This document shows positions 18,079 through 28,186 of a stretch of 64,000 nucleotides of DNA, in pieces; position 1 is the stretch's first letter, and each line of letters begins with the position of its first letter. The position numbers were made by a program, and so were the translations under genes. The DNA is from Pseudomonadota bacterium (GTDB lineage Bacteria; Pseudomonadota; Gammaproteobacteria; Steroidobacterales; Steroidobacteraceae): NCBI GenBank assembly GCA_021808195.1, contig JAKBCE010000013.1, positions 20,682 to 84,681 of the forward strand. The letters are read 5' to 3'. The notes beneath the pieces were generated by a model. The model did not search any database. It had not been told where the DNA came from and saw only the letters and a list, made by a program, of their open reading frames with translations.

Positions 18079-18789
18079 TCAGGTTGCGGCCGATCTGCCG
18101 CCCGGCGCGGCCCTAATGCCCGCCACCACAAACGGCACCAGATGTTTGACGATCAGATCCGGATCGCGTGCCGAGACCGCCGAGCGACCGAAGAGTTTCA
18201 GAATGTCGTTGCCGGCGAACGCGTGAAACATCACGCTGAATCCGAGGTGCAGCCGCCAGTCCACCTCCTCGTCCGACAGCCCCGGCAACGCGCGCCCGAG
18301 CGCCGCGGTGTAGCGGCTCACCAAGTGACCCCAGTCGCGCGAAAGCGACTCGCGCACCTGCCGGTGGTTCTCGACCAGCACCCGCGAGAACAGACGCACG
18401 AACACCGCCCCACCGCGCAACGGATCCTTCGACAGCGCCAACGCCGGGCGCACGTAGCACATGACGACCGCCTCCACGTCGATGTGCGCTTCGCCGCGTG
18501 CGATCTGTGCCTCGAGCACATCGAGCTGATGCAGGCATTCGCTCGCCCACGGGGCGAAACGGCGCGCAAACACCGCCTCGAACAAGGCGTCCTTGGAGCG
18601 AAAGTGATAATTCACCGCAGCCAGGTTGACCCCGGCCTGCTGGGTGATCAGCCGCAGCGAGGTGGCTTCAAGGCCGAGCTCGACGAACAGCCCCTCGGCC
18701 GCATCGAGAATCCGCGTGGCGGTCTCGGAATACTTCGGCTCCCGCGCACTTTCGTCGGTGGACAAGGGCGATGATTTCACCAGCTCCAC
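18079..18789 (-). CDS. TetR-family regulator, PsrA-like
   Basis: A 236-residue TetR-type repressor with helix-turn-helix SETATRILDAAEGLFVELGLEATSLRLITQQAGVNLAAVNYHFRSKDALFEAVF near residues 20-75 and a helical ligand domain. The N-terminus and the neighbouring beta-oxidation genes resemble PsrA-type sensors of long-chain acyl-CoA. The start is GTG 18789, with another GTG at 18780 equally possible. A palindrome of the AAACA-TGTTT type lies just upstream, consistent with autoregulation. The ligand is inferred. Confidence 0.85.
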   Translation of the reverse strand: MELVKSSPLSTDESAREPKYSETATRILDAAEGLFVELGLEATSLRLITQQAGVNLAAVNYHFRSKDALFEAVFARRFAPWASECLHQLDVLEAQIARGEAHIDVEAVVMCYVRPALALSKDPLRGGAVFVRLFSRVLVENHRQVRESLSRDWGHLVSRYTAALGRALPGLSDEEVDWRLHLGFSVMFHAFAGNDILKLFGRSAVSARDPDLIVKHLVPFVVAGIRAAPGGRSAAT

Positions 18790-18793
18790 GCCT

Positions 18794-18819
18794 CAAACAT
18801 CTGTTTTAAACGTACATTT
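18794..18819. promoter_or_regulatory. Putative TetR/PsrA-type operator pair
   Basis: AAACA-TC-TGTTT (18795-18806) is a perfect palindrome and, with the preceding C, resembles the PsrA-type CAAAC(N4)GTTTT pattern. AAACGTACATTT (18808-18819) directly follows and is palindromic except for one base pair. Both lie just upstream of the TetR start in an AT-rich patch that also holds the promoter. Confidence 0.65.
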
Positions 18820-18849
18820 ATTTTAATTGGCGGTCAAGCCCGCGTCGGC

Positions 18850-20925
18850 TTACGTCCAACCGCCTCGTCGTGCCGCCTCGATGAGCCGGGCCGCCGGCCG
18901 CCACCGCCCACCGTGCGTCGGCGCGAGCCGCTCGAGGGTCGCGATGACGGCATCGAGACCTTCCCGCTCGGCCCAGTACATCGGCCCACCCTTGTAGGCC
19001 GGGAAGCCGTAGCCGTGGACGTACACCACATCGATGTCCCCGGCACGAGTGGCGATGCCCTCAGCGAGGATCTTCGCCCCCTCGTTCACGAGCGGGTGCA
19101 ACAGGCGCGCGAGGATCTCCTCATCCCCTATGACGCGCCGCTCGATGCCGAGTTCGCGCGAAACCGACTCAATCAACGCCTGCGCTTCGGGATTGTGCGT
19201 CCGTCTGCCGCCTGCGTAGCGATAAAAGCCCTCGCCGCTCTTGCGCCCAAGACGGCCCTGCGCAACCATCCGCTCGAGAATGGGCGAGCAGCGCTCATCC
19301 GGGGGTAACGTGCGATTGCGCCGGATCGCCCAGCCGACGTCGTTGCCGGCCAGATCACGCATCGCGAGCGGTCCCATCGCAAAGCCAAAGCGCTCGATAA
19401 CCTCATCGACCTGCTCGGGGGTGGCGCCCTCCTCGAGCAGCCGCTCGGCCTGTGCCCCGTAGTACTGCAGCATGCGGTTACCGATGAATCCATCGCAGTT
19501 GCCCGCGAGCACCGCAACCTTGCCGAGCTGGCGCGCAAGCGCCATCACGGTGGCGAGGGTCTGGGGCGAGCTTCGCTCACCACGCACGTTTTCCATCAGC
19601 TTCATCACGTGCGCCGGGCTGAAGAAATGCGTCCCAACCACCTGCTGCGGCCGGCGGGTCGCCGCGGCCAGCCGATCGATGTCGAGCGTGGAGGTGTTGC
19701 TGGCAAGAATGGCGTGGGGCGGGGTGCTGCGATCGAGCCGCTCAAACACTTCGCGCTTCAGCGCTGGATCCTCAAACACGGCCTCGATCGCGATGTCGAC
19801 TTCCCCGAGCGAGCCGTACTCGACCGCAGTGCCGATGCGCTCGAGCGCCGCATCGGCCTGCTCGCGGGTCAGTCGGCCGCGGGCGACGCTCTGCGCGTAG
19901 TGTTCGCGGATGTGTGCGACCCCACGAGCGAGCGCTGCGTCCGACACATCCAACAGCAAGACCGGAAACCCGGCACTGGCGAAGCACATCGCAATGCCTG
20001 CCCCCATGGTTCCGGCCCCGACTACCGCGGCTCGGCGGATCGGCAAGGGGGCGACATCGGCTTCGATGCCGGGAATTTTGCGCGCGGCACGCTCGGCGTG
20101 AAACACGTGCATCAGCGCCCTGCTCTGCGAGCTGTCGCGACACTCGAGAAAATACTGGCGCTCCAGGCGAAACGCCTCGGCTGGCACGCGCGTACAGGCC
20201 GCCTCGATCGCATCCACGATGCGCCAAGGGGCAAGCTGGCCGCGAAACCTGCGCGCGTTCGCCGCGCGCCACGATGCGAACAGCGCCGGATCCGCCGACG
20301 CGATCTTCTCCTCACGCCCGCTCGCCGGTGCCGGCGTGCCTTCGGCCGCCAGGCGCCGAGCGTAGGCAATGGCTGCCGGCCGCGTATCGGTCGCCAATGC
20401 ATCGATCAGACCGAGCGCGAGGGCCCGCTCGGCGGGCAGCGCCTCGCCCGAGGTAATGGCCTCGAGCGCCGCCTGCGGACCGGCCAATCGCGTGAAACGC
20501 TGCGTGCCACCGGCGCCCGGAATCAGCCCGAGTTTGACTTCCGGCAATCCCACGCACGCCTGCGGCGCCGCGAGCCGTGCGTGGCAGGTGAGCGCAAGCT
20601 CGAACCCACCGCCGAGCGCCATGCCCTCGATCGCCGCCACGACCGGCTTGCCGAGCGTCTCGATCTGCGTGAGCACATCGAGCAGGATCGGCGGGGCAAA
20701 GCTCGCTCCGGAGGCGATTTCATTGATGTCAGCGCCGGCCGGAAAACGGCCCGCCGCCGCGGCGATGACCACCGCCTTGACGGTCGGATCCTGCGCGGCT
20801 CGCGCGAGGCCCGCCGCCAGCGTAACGCGAACCTCTTGGCTGAGCGCGTTGACCGGCGGATGGTCGATCTCGAGCACTGCGACATCCTCGTCGCGCTGGA
20901 AATGCGTCGGCACGAACTTCCCCAC
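18850..20925 (-). CDS. Enoyl-CoA hydratase/3-hydroxyacyl-CoA dehydrogenase (FadB/FadJ-type order)
   Basis: A 691-residue bifunctional enzyme. The N-terminal crotonase domain (residues 1 to about 190) shows PAGADINEIA and GMALGGGFELALTCHARL. The dehydrogenase domain begins near residue 295 (GAGTMGAGIAMCFASAGF, SNTSTLDID, GTHFFSPAHVMKL) and ends with GPMYWAE. It hydrates enoyl-CoA and oxidises the product with NAD. The start is a GTG at 20925; a second GTG 12 bases downstream is possible. It could also cover the PaaF and PaaH steps that lack genes in the paa operon, but that is inference. Confidence 0.9.
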   Translation of the reverse strand: MGKFVPTHFQRDEDVAVLEIDHPPVNALSQEVRVTLAAGLARAAQDPTVKAVVIAAAAGRFPAGADINEIASGASFAPPILLDVLTQIETLGKPVVAAIEGMALGGGFELALTCHARLAAPQACVGLPEVKLGLIPGAGGTQRFTRLAGPQAALEAITSGEALPAERALALGLIDALATDTRPAAIAYARRLAAEGTPAPASGREEKIASADPALFASWRAANARRFRGQLAPWRIVDAIEAACTRVPAEAFRLERQYFLECRDSSQSRALMHVFHAERAARKIPGIEADVAPLPIRRAAVVGAGTMGAGIAMCFASAGFPVLLLDVSDAALARGVAHIREHYAQSVARGRLTREQADAALERIGTAVEYGSLGEVDIAIEAVFEDPALKREVFERLDRSTPPHAILASNTSTLDIDRLAAATRRPQQVVGTHFFSPAHVMKLMENVRGERSSPQTLATVMALARQLGKVAVLAGNCDGFIGNRMLQYYGAQAERLLEEGATPEQVDEVIERFGFAMGPLAMRDLAGNDVGWAIRRNRTLPPDERCSPILERMVAQGRLGRKSGEGFYRYAGGRRTHNPEAQALIESVSRELGIERRVIGDEEILARLLHPLVNEGAKILAEGIATRAGDIDVVYVHGYGFPAYKGGPMYWAEREGLDAVIATLERLAPTHGGRWRPAARLIEAARRGGWT

Positions 20926-20978
20926 TGGGCGAATCCGCCGATGTTAGCGCGCCGCAGCGCCGTGATCGAGCCTCGCGC

Positions 20979-22862
20979 TCAGCGGATGATCTGGCGTGCT
21001 GCCAGCGCCTCGAGCACCCGTCGCGCTTCCTCCTCCGGACCGAGTGGGCTCGGCTCGAGCACGATCTCTGCGGCCTCGGGCGCCTCGTACGGCGAGTCAA
21101 TGCCGGTGAAGTTCTTGATCTTGCCATCCAGTGCGCGGGCGTAGAGCCCCTTCGGATCGCGCCGCTTGCACTCCTCGATCGGAGTATCGACGAATACCTC
21201 GATGAACTCGCCCGCCTCGACCAGCTCGCGCACCATGCGCCGCTCGGCGCGAAACGGCGAGATGAACGAGCACAGCACGATCAATCCAGCATCGACGAAC
21301 AGCTTGGCCACCTCGCCCACCCGGCGGACGTTCTCGACGCGATCGGCATCGGTAAAGCCCAGATCACGATTCAACCCGTGGCGGACGTTGTCGCCGTCGA
21401 GGAGGTAGGTGTGCACGCCGCGCGCGTGCAATTCGCGCGCGACGATGTTGGCGATGGTGCTTTTACCCGAGCCGGAAAGACCCGTGAACCACAGGATGGC
21501 CGGCCGGTGACCGTTCAAGTGCACCCGCGCGGCTTTGTCGATGAGCAATGCCTGCCGATGGATATTGGTTGCACGGCGCAGCCCGAAGCTGATCATGCCG
21601 GCGCCCGCAGTCGCATTCGTGAACCGGTCGATCAGCACGAACGCCCCCGTAGCGCGGTTGTCCACGTACGCATCGAGCGCGACCGGTGTCGCCGTAGAGA
21701 GATTGCAGAAACCGATCTCATTCAGGCCGAGCGTCTTCGCCGCGATGTGCTCGAGCGTGTTGACGTCGGTCTTGTGCTTCAGACTCGTCACCCGCGCCGG
21801 TACGTAGCGCGTGCCGATGCGCATCAGATACGAGCGTCCCGGCAGCATCGGCTCCTCGATCATCCACAGCACCTCGGCGGCGAACTGATCGACCACCTCG
21901 GGCCGTGCATCCGAGTGCGCCAGCACGTCCCCGCGAGCGACATCGACCTCATCGGCGAGTGTCAGAGTTACCGCATCGCCGGCGCGTGCCTCGGGGAGAT
22001 CCCCATCTGCGGTGACGATGCGCTGCACGGTAGTCTCGCGCCCCGACTCGGACACCGCCACCCGATCGCCCGGACGCACCACGCCTGAGGCCACCGTGCC
22101 GGCGAAGCCGCGAAAGTCCAGATTCGGCCGGTTGACCCATTGCACCGGGAAGCGCAGCGGCTTCTCGGAGAGGCCTTCGCTCACATCGAGCGACTCGAGG
22201 GACTCGATCAGCGTCGGCCCGTCGTACCAACTGGTGTGCTCGGAGCGGCGGATCACGTTGTCACCGAATCGCGCCGAGAGCGGAATGCTGGTAATGGAGC
22301 TGAAATTCAGTGGCGCGGCGAAGCCGAGATAGTCGGCGACGATGTGGTGGAAGCGCTCGCCGGAGAACTCCACCAGATCGATCTTGTTGACCGCCAGCAC
22401 CACGTGTTTGATGCCGAGCAGCGCACAGATGTAGCTGTGCCGGCGAGTCTGAGTGAGCACGCCCTTGCGTGCGTCGATCAGAATCACCGCCGCGTGACTG
22501 TTCGATGCCCCGGTCGCCATGTTGCGCGTGTACTGCTCGTGGCCCGGGGTGTCGGCAACGATGAACGCGCGACGCGGCGTGGAGAAGAATCGATAGGCCA
22601 CGTCGATCGTGATGCCTTGCTCGCGCTCGGCCTGCAGGCCATCGACGAGCAGGGCGAGGTCGAGGTCCTCGCCCGTAGTGCCGTGCTTGCGGCTGTCGCG
22701 CTCAAGCGCAGCGAGCTGGTCCTCGAGCACGAGCTGCGTGTCGTACAGCAGCCGCCCGATCAGGGTCGATTTGCCGTCATCGACCGAGCCGCAGGTGAGA
22801 AAGCGCAGGAGCCCCTTGCGCTCGGCCGGGCCGCCCACTGGGGTGTCAGAAATAGCCGTCAC
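20979..22862 (-). CDS. cysNC: CysN/CysC fusion: ATP sulfurylase GTPase subunit and APS kinase
   Basis: A 627-residue fusion. The N-terminal part is an EF-Tu-like GTPase (P-loop [27 protein letters not shown]) that drives ATP sulfurylase. The C-terminal part from about residue 445 is APS kinase ([42 protein letters not shown]). Together with CysD it makes APS and then PAPS from sulfate. The GTG start lies 17 bp inside the 3' end of cysD, giving translational coupling. The fused form is common in proteobacteria. Confidence 0.95.
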   Translation of the reverse strand: MTAISDTPVGGPAERKGLLRFLTCGSVDDGKSTLIGRLLYDTQLVLEDQLAALERDSRKHGTTGEDLDLALLVDGLQAEREQGITIDVAYRFFSTPRRAFIVADTPGHEQYTRNMATGASNSHAAVILIDARKGVLTQTRRHSYICALLGIKHVVLAVNKIDLVEFSGERFHHIVADYLGFAAPLNFSSITSIPLSARFGDNVIRRSEHTSWYDGPTLIESLESLDVSEGLSEKPLRFPVQWVNRPNLDFRGFAGTVASGVVRPGDRVAVSESGRETTVQRIVTADGDLPEARAGDAVTLTLADEVDVARGDVLAHSDARPEVVDQFAAEVLWMIEEPMLPGRSYLMRIGTRYVPARVTSLKHKTDVNTLEHIAAKTLGLNEIGFCNLSTATPVALDAYVDNRATGAFVLIDRFTNATAGAGMISFGLRRATNIHRQALLIDKAARVHLNGHRPAILWFTGLSGSGKSTIANIVARELHARGVHTYLLDGDNVRHGLNRDLGFTDADRVENVRRVGEVAKLFVDAGLIVLCSFISPFRAERRMVRELVEAGEFIEVFVDTPIEECKRRDPKGLYARALDGKIKNFTGIDSPYEAPEAAEIVLEPSPLGPEEEARRVLEALAARQIIR

Positions 22863-23772
22863 GTTTCTTCTTCTCCATGGAGGCCGCCTCGTCGTTGTCG
22901 ATCAGCCGCCCGGAGCGCTCCGAGGTGCGCGTGGCGAGCATCTCGGCGATGATGTCATCGAGCGTTGCGGCACGGCTCTCGATCGCAGCCGAGAGCGGAT
23001 AGCAACCGAGCGAGCGAAAACGCACCATGCGCACCTGCTCGCGCTCGCCGCTCTTGAGCGGCATGCGCTCATCGTCGCGCATGATGAGCTGGCCGTCGCG
23101 CTCGAGCACCGGCCGGGGCGCGGCAAAATACAGCGGCACTACCGGAATGTCCTCGGCCCGCGTGTACTGCCAGATATCGAGCTCGGTCCAGTTCGAGAGC
23201 GGAAAGACCCGGATGGTCTCACCCTGATTGATCCGGGTGTTGTACAAGTTCCAAAGTTCCGGGCGCTGATTGCGCGGATCCCACACGTGTCCGGCGGAGC
23301 GGAACGAGAAGACGCGCTCCTTGGCGCGGCTTTTCTCCTCGTCGCGCCGCGCGCCGCCGAAGGCGGCGTCGAACTGCCACTTGTCGAGCGCCTGCTTCAG
23401 CGCCTCGGTCTTCATGACCTGGGTGTGCAACTGCGAGCCGGAGCTGATCGGATTGATGCCGCGCGCGAGCCCATCGGGGTTGGTGTGGGTGAGCAGTCTC
23501 ACCCCGTAACGCTCGGCAATCCGGTCGCGGTGCTCGATCATGGCGCGGAACTTCCAGCCCGTGTCGATGTGCAGCAGCGGGAACGGCGGCTTTGACGGGT
23601 GGAACGCCTTCAGCGCCAGATGCAGCATGACGCCAGAGTCCTTGCCGATCGAATAGAGCATCACCGGATTGCGAAACTCGGCGACCACCTCGCGCATGAT
23701 GGCGATCGACTCGGACTCGAGCTGACGCAGATGCGGCGAGAGCTCTGTGGCGGATGCGTTGCGGATGCTCAT
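22846..23772 (-). CDS. cysD: CysD, sulfate adenylyltransferase small subunit
   Basis: A 308-residue PP-loop ATPase-type protein with [17 protein letters not shown] (SxGKDS nucleotide loop) near residue 40, [13 protein letters not shown], and a C-terminus [21 protein letters not shown] typical of CysD. It joins sulfate to AMP from ATP, powered by CysN. ATG 23772 gives the family length; the longer open frame upstream overlaps cysQ and is not needed. It is the middle gene of cysQ-cysD-cysNC. Confidence 0.95.
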   Translation of the reverse strand: MSIRNASATELSPHLRQLESESIAIMREVVAEFRNPVMLYSIGKDSGVMLHLALKAFHPSKPPFPLLHIDTGWKFRAMIEHRDRIAERYGVRLLTHTNPDGLARGINPISSGSQLHTQVMKTEALKQALDKWQFDAAFGGARRDEEKSRAKERVFSFRSAGHVWDPRNQRPELWNLYNTRINQGETIRVFPLSNWTELDIWQYTRAEDIPVVPLYFAAPRPVLERDGQLIMRDDERMPLKSGEREQVRMVRFRSLGCYPLSAAIESRAATLDDIIAEMLATRTSERSGRLIDNDEAASMEKKKRDGYF

Positions 23773-23782
23773 GCTCGTGCGC

Positions 23783-24595
23783 TCAGGCGGCCAGCGGCGC
23801 CAATGGAATCGGCCCTGCGGCCACGAAGAAGGAATTGCGGAAGTCCGGCTTGCCGTAACGCAGCGCTCCTCCGCCCGGCGCGAGCACCTGACCACCGGCG
23901 GCAAGCAGCACCGCGTGCCCGGCAGCCGTGTCCCACTCCATGGTCGGTCCAAGACGCGGATACAGATCTGCTTCCCCGCTCGCCACCAGACAGAACTTCA
24001 ACGACGAGCCGACCGAGACGCGCTCATGAACGCGATAGGCGCTCAGGTATTGCTCGGTCTGCGGGGTGGCATGCGAGCGGGACACGACCGCGGTCAGGCC
24101 CGCCGCCGGGGCGGCTCGCACGTGCAACGGCTCGCGCGGTCCGCTCGGGCCGTCGGTGGGCGGCTGGGCGCAGCGGAACGCATGTGCGGCGGCGACGTCA
24201 CCGGCATAGAGCGTACCGCCCACCGGGGCGTATACGACACCGAGGACCGGAGCGCCTGCCCGCACCAGAGCAATGTTGACGGTGAACTCGCCCCGCCGGG
24301 CGATGAACTCCTTGGTGCCATCGAGCGGATCGACCAGAAAGAACGTCTCGCCCACCACCGGAATGCGTCCGGCCGCACAGGCCTCCTCGGCCACCACCGG
24401 TATGTCCGGCGCAATGCGCGCCAGGTGCGCAAGAATAATGGCCTCGGCCGCATGGTCGGCTTCGGTCACCGGAGTTCGGTCGGCCTTCTGCTCGACGGCA
24501 CAGCCGCGCAGATACACCGCGTGGGCCTCGCGGCCGGCAGCCACGGCCACCGGCAGCAACGCCTCGAGCAATGCGGAATCGGCAATCGGGGGCAC
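23783..24595 (-). CDS. cysQ: CysQ, 3'(2'),5'-bisphosphate nucleotidase
   Basis: A 270-residue inositol-monophosphatase family enzyme. Metal-binding motifs are seen as [14 protein letters not shown] and [17 protein letters not shown]. CysQ converts PAP, the by-product of PAPS reduction, to AMP and keeps sulfate assimilation running. The start is GTG 24595. It leads the operon, 10 bp before cysD, so removal of the by-product is co-expressed with sulfate activation. Confidence 0.93.
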   Translation of the reverse strand: MPPIADSALLEALLPVAVAAGREAHAVYLRGCAVEQKADRTPVTEADHAAEAIILAHLARIAPDIPVVAEEACAAGRIPVVGETFFLVDPLDGTKEFIARRGEFTVNIALVRAGAPVLGVVYAPVGGTLYAGDVAAAHAFRCAQPPTDGPSGPREPLHVRAAPAAGLTAVVSRSHATPQTEQYLSAYRVHERVSVGSSLKFCLVASGEADLYPRLGPTMEWDTAAGHAVLLAAGGQVLAPGGGALRYGKPDFRNSFFVAAGPIPLAPLAA

Positions 24596-24637
24596 AGGAT
24601 CGGTCCGTTGAAAATCCAGTGCCCAAGTCTACACAAA

Positions 24638-24667
24638 GCCGCGCCCGGCAGACTCGCCGGGCGCGGC
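24638..24667 (-). terminator. Terminator hairpin after yceI-like gene
   Basis: GCCGCGCCCGGC (24638-24649) and its perfect 12-bp complement (24656-24667) enclose a 6-base loop. On the minus strand the stem is followed by TTTGTGT, a weak U-tract, about 80 bp past the yceI-like stop and before cysQ. It probably ends yceI transcription. Confidence 0.7.
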
Positions 24668-24745
24668 TCAACGCTCAGACTTTGCAGCTATGTGATTAGG
24701 TTCTCACGTGCCGGAGCCGGCACGGAGCTCCCGCGCCGGGCTCGC

Positions 24746-25330
24746 TCAGCCCTGACGCACGCCCTCGACCTGGATGTGCAGCCGCACCCACATTTGAAAG
24801 CCGAACGCGCGGCCATAGCTGATGCCGTAATCGGCCCGGTTGAACTCAGCGTACGCATCGGCCCCGCAGCGATACTGGTGAAAGAAGACGACCTCCTTGC
24901 ACTCGAAGTGGCGAATGGTGAGGGTGAGCGGGCGCGTCACCCCGTGCAGCGTGAACTTGCCGATCACGCGCGTCGGCGCACCGTGCTTGAAGCCGGCGAG
25001 ACGCCCGACGTAAGTCGCTGTCGGGTACTTGGCCACATCGAGCAGGTTCGGACCGCGGGCATCCTTATTGAGCTGTGCTTCGCCAAAATCATCCGAGGCG
25101 GTATCGACCGTCACGTGCACGGTGCCGGTGTGCGCTTGGCGATCGAGGACGATCGTGCAGCTGGTCTTGGTGAAAATACCGCGCCACACCGACAGCCCAC
25201 CGAAATGATCGGTCGAGAAGCTCGGATGCGTATGCGTCGGATCGCACACGTAGGTCACGGGCTTGGCGAAAGCCGTGCCGGCCGACACCGCGAGCAGTGC
25301 GAGCGGCAGGATGAGTTTGCTAAGACGCAT
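24746..25330 (-). CDS. YceI-family periplasmic lipid-binding-like protein
   Basis: A 194-residue secreted protein. MRLSKLILPLALLAVSAGTAFA is a clear Sec signal peptide, with cleavage before KPVTY. The mature part has YceI features: DPTHTHPSFSTDHFGG, KDARGPNLLDVAKYPTATY, GKFTLHGVTRPLTL and a C-terminal beta-rich segment. YceI proteins form a lipocalin-like barrel that binds polyisoprenoids; their role is poorly known. ATG 25330 has a strong AGGAGGT ribosome site six bases upstream. It is a single-gene unit. Confidence 0.92.
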   Translation of the reverse strand: MRLSKLILPLALLAVSAGTAFAKPVTYVCDPTHTHPSFSTDHFGGLSVWRGIFTKTSCTIVLDRQAHTGTVHVTVDTASDDFGEAQLNKDARGPNLLDVAKYPTATYVGRLAGFKHGAPTRVIGKFTLHGVTRPLTLTIRHFECKEVVFFHQYRCGADAYAEFNRADYGISYGRAFGFQMWVRLHIQVEGVRQG

Positions 25331-25447
25331 CGAGAACCTCCTGGTTGATTTGACGTGTCCCCGGTGCGGCCCGTTGGGGCCGTCCGGCACGACGCGAACC
25401 GCTAGCCTACCGGCAGGCGGGCGCGCCGCGCCAGACGTTACATGGGT

Positions 25448-26560
25448 TTAACCGACCGTGACCGGCGAGGGCGCAAGCGCGACACCGAGCGATTGCGCCA
25501 CCGCAGCGTGAGTGATCGCGCCGGCGTGCACGTTCAGACCGGCCGCGAAACCCGCATCCCGGCGCAGCGCCTCCTGCCAACCCAGATCAGCCAGCTGGCG
25601 CACATACGGCAGCGTCGCGTTGGTGAGCGCGAACGTCGAGGTGCGCGCCACCGCCCCGGGCATGTTCGCCACGCAGTAATGTACGACGCCATCGACGATG
25701 AAAGTCGGTTCCGCGTGCGTCGTCGGCCGACTGGTCTCGAAGCAGCCACCCTGGTCGATGGCGATGTCGACCAGCACCGAGCCCGGCCGCATGCTCGAGA
25801 GCATCGCGCGCGTCACCAGCTTCGGCGCGGAGGCCCCCGCGATGAGCACCGCACCGATCACCAGATCGGCCTCCTTCACCAGCCGCTCGATGGTTGCAGC
25901 GGTGGAATAGGCGGTGCGCAGCGAGGAACCGAACAGATCCGACAACTCGCGCAAGCGCTCGATCGAGCGATCCACCACAGTGACGTCGGCGTGCATGCCC
26001 ACTGCCATCTGCGCCGCGTGCGTACCGGCCACGCCGCCGCCGAGGATCACCACCTTCGCCGGCAGCACGCCCGGCACCCCGCCGAGCAGTACGCCGCTGC
26101 CGCCATTCGCCTTCTGCAGGCAGCCGGCCCCCACGTGCACCGACATGCGCCCGGCCACTTCGCTCATCGGTGTGAGCAATGGCAGCGCCCCGGCGCGGGT
26201 GACCGTCTCGTAGGCGATGGCCGTGGCGCCGGACTGCATCAACGCCTGCGCCTGCTGCGGATCGGGCGCCAGGTGCAGATAGGTGAACAGCACCTGGCCG
26301 CGACGCAGCCGCGCGCACTCGGCCGGCTGGGGTTCCTTCACCTTCACCACCAGTTCGGCTTGCGCAAACACGTCGGCCGCCCCGGGGACGACCCGAGCCC
26401 CGACCGCCTGGTAGTCGGCATCGGGGATCCCGATGCCGGCTCCGGCACCGGTCTCGATCAGCACCTCGTGGCCCGCAGCGGTGAGTTCGCGCACCCCCGC
26501 CGGAACGAGCCCCACCCGATATTCGTGCACCTTGATCTCGCGCGGAACGCCAATACGCAT
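25448..26560 (-). CDS. ald: Alanine dehydrogenase
   Basis: A 370-residue enzyme opening MRIGVPREIKVHEYRVGLVP, with the family segments GAGAGIGIPDADY, KVKEPQPAECARLRRGQVLFTYLHLA, the NAD-binding GGGVAGTHAAQMA and DQGGCFETSRPTTHAEPTF. It converts L-alanine reversibly to pyruvate and ammonia with NAD. It is divergent from an Lrp-family gene, a common pairing for ald, and a palindrome lies in the shared promoter region. Confidence 0.96.
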   Translation of the reverse strand: MRIGVPREIKVHEYRVGLVPAGVRELTAAGHEVLIETGAGAGIGIPDADYQAVGARVVPGAADVFAQAELVVKVKEPQPAECARLRRGQVLFTYLHLAPDPQQAQALMQSGATAIAYETVTRAGALPLLTPMSEVAGRMSVHVGAGCLQKANGGSGVLLGGVPGVLPAKVVILGGGVAGTHAAQMAVGMHADVTVVDRSIERLRELSDLFGSSLRTAYSTAATIERLVKEADLVIGAVLIAGASAPKLVTRAMLSSMRPGSVLVDIAIDQGGCFETSRPTTHAEPTFIVDGVVHYCVANMPGAVARTSTFALTNATLPYVRQLADLGWQEALRRDAGFAAGLNVHAGAITHAAVAQSLGVALAPSPVTVG

Positions 26561-26674
26561 CAGTCTCTCCCCCAGGTTCAGTGCCAGTTGAATGGGCTCA
26601 GCAGCTTACGGAGCGGCTCTGGCGGGGACTTGCGAAATGGGCCGGGGCGGCGCAGAGCGAGACATACTCTGCTG

Positions 26675-26690
26675 TAAAAATGCTATTTTA
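26675..26690. promoter_or_regulatory. Palindrome between ald and its Lrp-type regulator
   Basis: TAAAA (26675-26679) and TTTTA (26686-26690) flank ATGCTA, giving a 16-bp AT-rich imperfect palindrome 19 bp before the regulator start. Lrp-family proteins favour such sites; binding here is inferred. Confidence 0.5.
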
Positions 26691-26708
26691 TGGCAGAATA
26701 TTGCGCAT

Positions 26709-27182
26709 ATGGAGCTCGACCGATACGATCACGCCATCCTGCGCCACCTGCAGCAGGATGCCCGCATCACCAACGCCCGCCTCGCCAGCGAGGTCAATCT
26801 GTCCGAATCGGCCTGCCTGCGACGGGTCAAGGCGCTCGAGGAAGCCGGGCTGATCGAGGGCTACACCGCGCTGGTCAATCAGCACAAGGCCGGCTATCCG
26901 GTAAACGTGTTCGTCAGCATCACGCTCGATCGGCAGAGCCAGTCCGGGCTCGAGGCCTTCGAGGCGGCGGTGCGCCGCATCCCGCAGGTGATGGAGTGTT
27001 ATCTGATGACCGGCGAGCACGACTACCTGCTGCGACTGGTGGTGGCCGATCTCGATGACTTCGAGCGCATCCACAGCCAGCACCTGACCCGCTTGCCGAG
27101 TGTCGTGCGCGTGCAGTCGAGCTTCGCGATGCGCACCGTGACGCGCTCGCCGGTGCTGCCGGTGCGTCCCGCACGCGGTTAG
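26709..27182 (+). CDS. Lrp/AsnC-family regulator (probable ald regulator)
   Basis: A 157-residue regulator. The N-terminal helix-turn-helix reads MELDRYDHAILRHLQQDARITNARLASEVNLSESACLRRVKALEEAGLIEGY; the RAM domain reads VMECYLMTGEHDYLLRLVVADLDDFE. ATG 26709 starts exactly at the family domain. It is divergent from ald, as for AldR/PutR-type regulators that sense alanine or other amino acids. Its stop codon overlaps the stop of the convergent quinone oxidoreductase gene by a few bases, so there is no room for a terminator there. Confidence 0.88.
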   Translation: MELDRYDHAILRHLQQDARITNARLASEVNLSESACLRRVKALEEAGLIEGYTALVNQHKAGYPVNVFVSITLDRQSQSGLEAFEAAVRRIPQVMECYLMTGEHDYLLRLVVADLDDFERIHSQHLTRLPSVVRVQSSFAMRTVTRSPVLPVRPARG

Positions 27183-28186
27183 GTTTGGGTGCGCAGCACG
27201 ATCTTGCCAATGTGCGCCCCGGACTCCATTAGTGCGTGCGCACGGGCCGCCTCGATGAGAGGAAACGTCGCGTGAATGGGCAGATGCAGGCCGTGCGCCT
27301 CGATGAGCGGCCAGATCACCCGGCGCAGTGCAGCGGCAATCGCTCCCTTGCGCTCGATCGTCTGCGGCCGTAGTCCCGAACCGCCGATCATCAATCGCTT
27401 GCCCATCAGTGCCGCCAGGTCGATCTCGGCCGTGCGCCCGCCCTGGGTGGCAATCACCGCAATGCGCGCATCGGGGGCTGCGGCGGCAATGTCGCGCCCG
27501 AGGTAGGCTCCGCCGACCATGTCGAGGATGACATCCGCGCCCCGCCCCTGCGTGGCTGCGAGCGTTGCAGCCACGAAATCCTCGCGTTTGTAATCGATGG
27601 CGACCTCGGCGCCCAGTCGCACACAGGCGGCGCATTTCTCCGCGCTGCCGGCGGTGACGATCACTCGGGCACCGAAGGCCTTGGCGAGCACAATCGCAGT
27701 CGTTCCGATGCCACTCGAGCCACCGTGCACGAGCAACCACTCGCCCCGCTGCAGGCGCGAGCGCTCCCAGACGTTGTAGTAAACGGTAAAAACGGTCTCG
27801 GGCAGCGCAGCAGCCTGCTCGAGCGTGAGTCCGCGCGGAACCGGCAGACACTGTACCGCCGGTGCCAGGGCATATTCGGCGTAGCCGCCGCCCGCCACGA
27901 GCGCGCAGACCTGATCGCCGGCGGCCCACTCGGTGACCTCGGGCCCGACGCGCACGATCTGCCCGGCGAGTTCGAGCCCGGGAATGTCGCTCGCCCCGGG
28001 CGGCGGCGGATACAGCCCCTTGCGCTGTAGCACATCGGGCCGGTTGACCCCGGCGGCCGCCACCCGAATCAACACCTCGCGTGCGCCCGGCTCTGGCACC
28101 GGACGGCGCGCCGGTTGCAGAACTTCCGGACCGCCGAATGAGGCGATTTCGATGGCAGTCATGCTGCTCGGCAGATCGTTGCTCAT
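27179..28186 (-). CDS. NAD(P)H quinone oxidoreductase, PIG3/Qor type
   Basis: A 335-residue medium-chain dehydrogenase/reductase without the zinc ligands of alcohol dehydrogenases. Key segments are AAGVNRPDVLQRKGLYPPPPGASDIPGLELAG, LPETVFTVYYNVWERSRLQ and the nucleotide-binding HGGSSGIGTTAI. It reduces quinones or small enones with NADPH. Its ATG overlaps the arnD stop by 4 bp and follows a GGGGAGGAG ribosome site, so it is the translationally coupled last gene of the arn operon, an unusual place for this family. No role in lipid A modification is known to me. Confidence 0.88.
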   Translation of the reverse strand: MSNDLPSSMTAIEIASFGGPEVLQPARRPVPEPGAREVLIRVAAAGVNRPDVLQRKGLYPPPPGASDIPGLELAGQIVRVGPEVTEWAAGDQVCALVAGGGYAEYALAPAVQCLPVPRGLTLEQAAALPETVFTVYYNVWERSRLQRGEWLLVHGGSSGIGTTAIVLAKAFGARVIVTAGSAEKCAACVRLGAEVAIDYKREDFVAATLAATQGRGADVILDMVGGAYLGRDIAAAAPDARIAVIATQGGRTAEIDLAALMGKRLMIGGSGLRPQTIERKGAIAAALRRVIWPLIEAHGLHLPIHATFPLIEAARAHALMESGAHIGKIVLRTQT

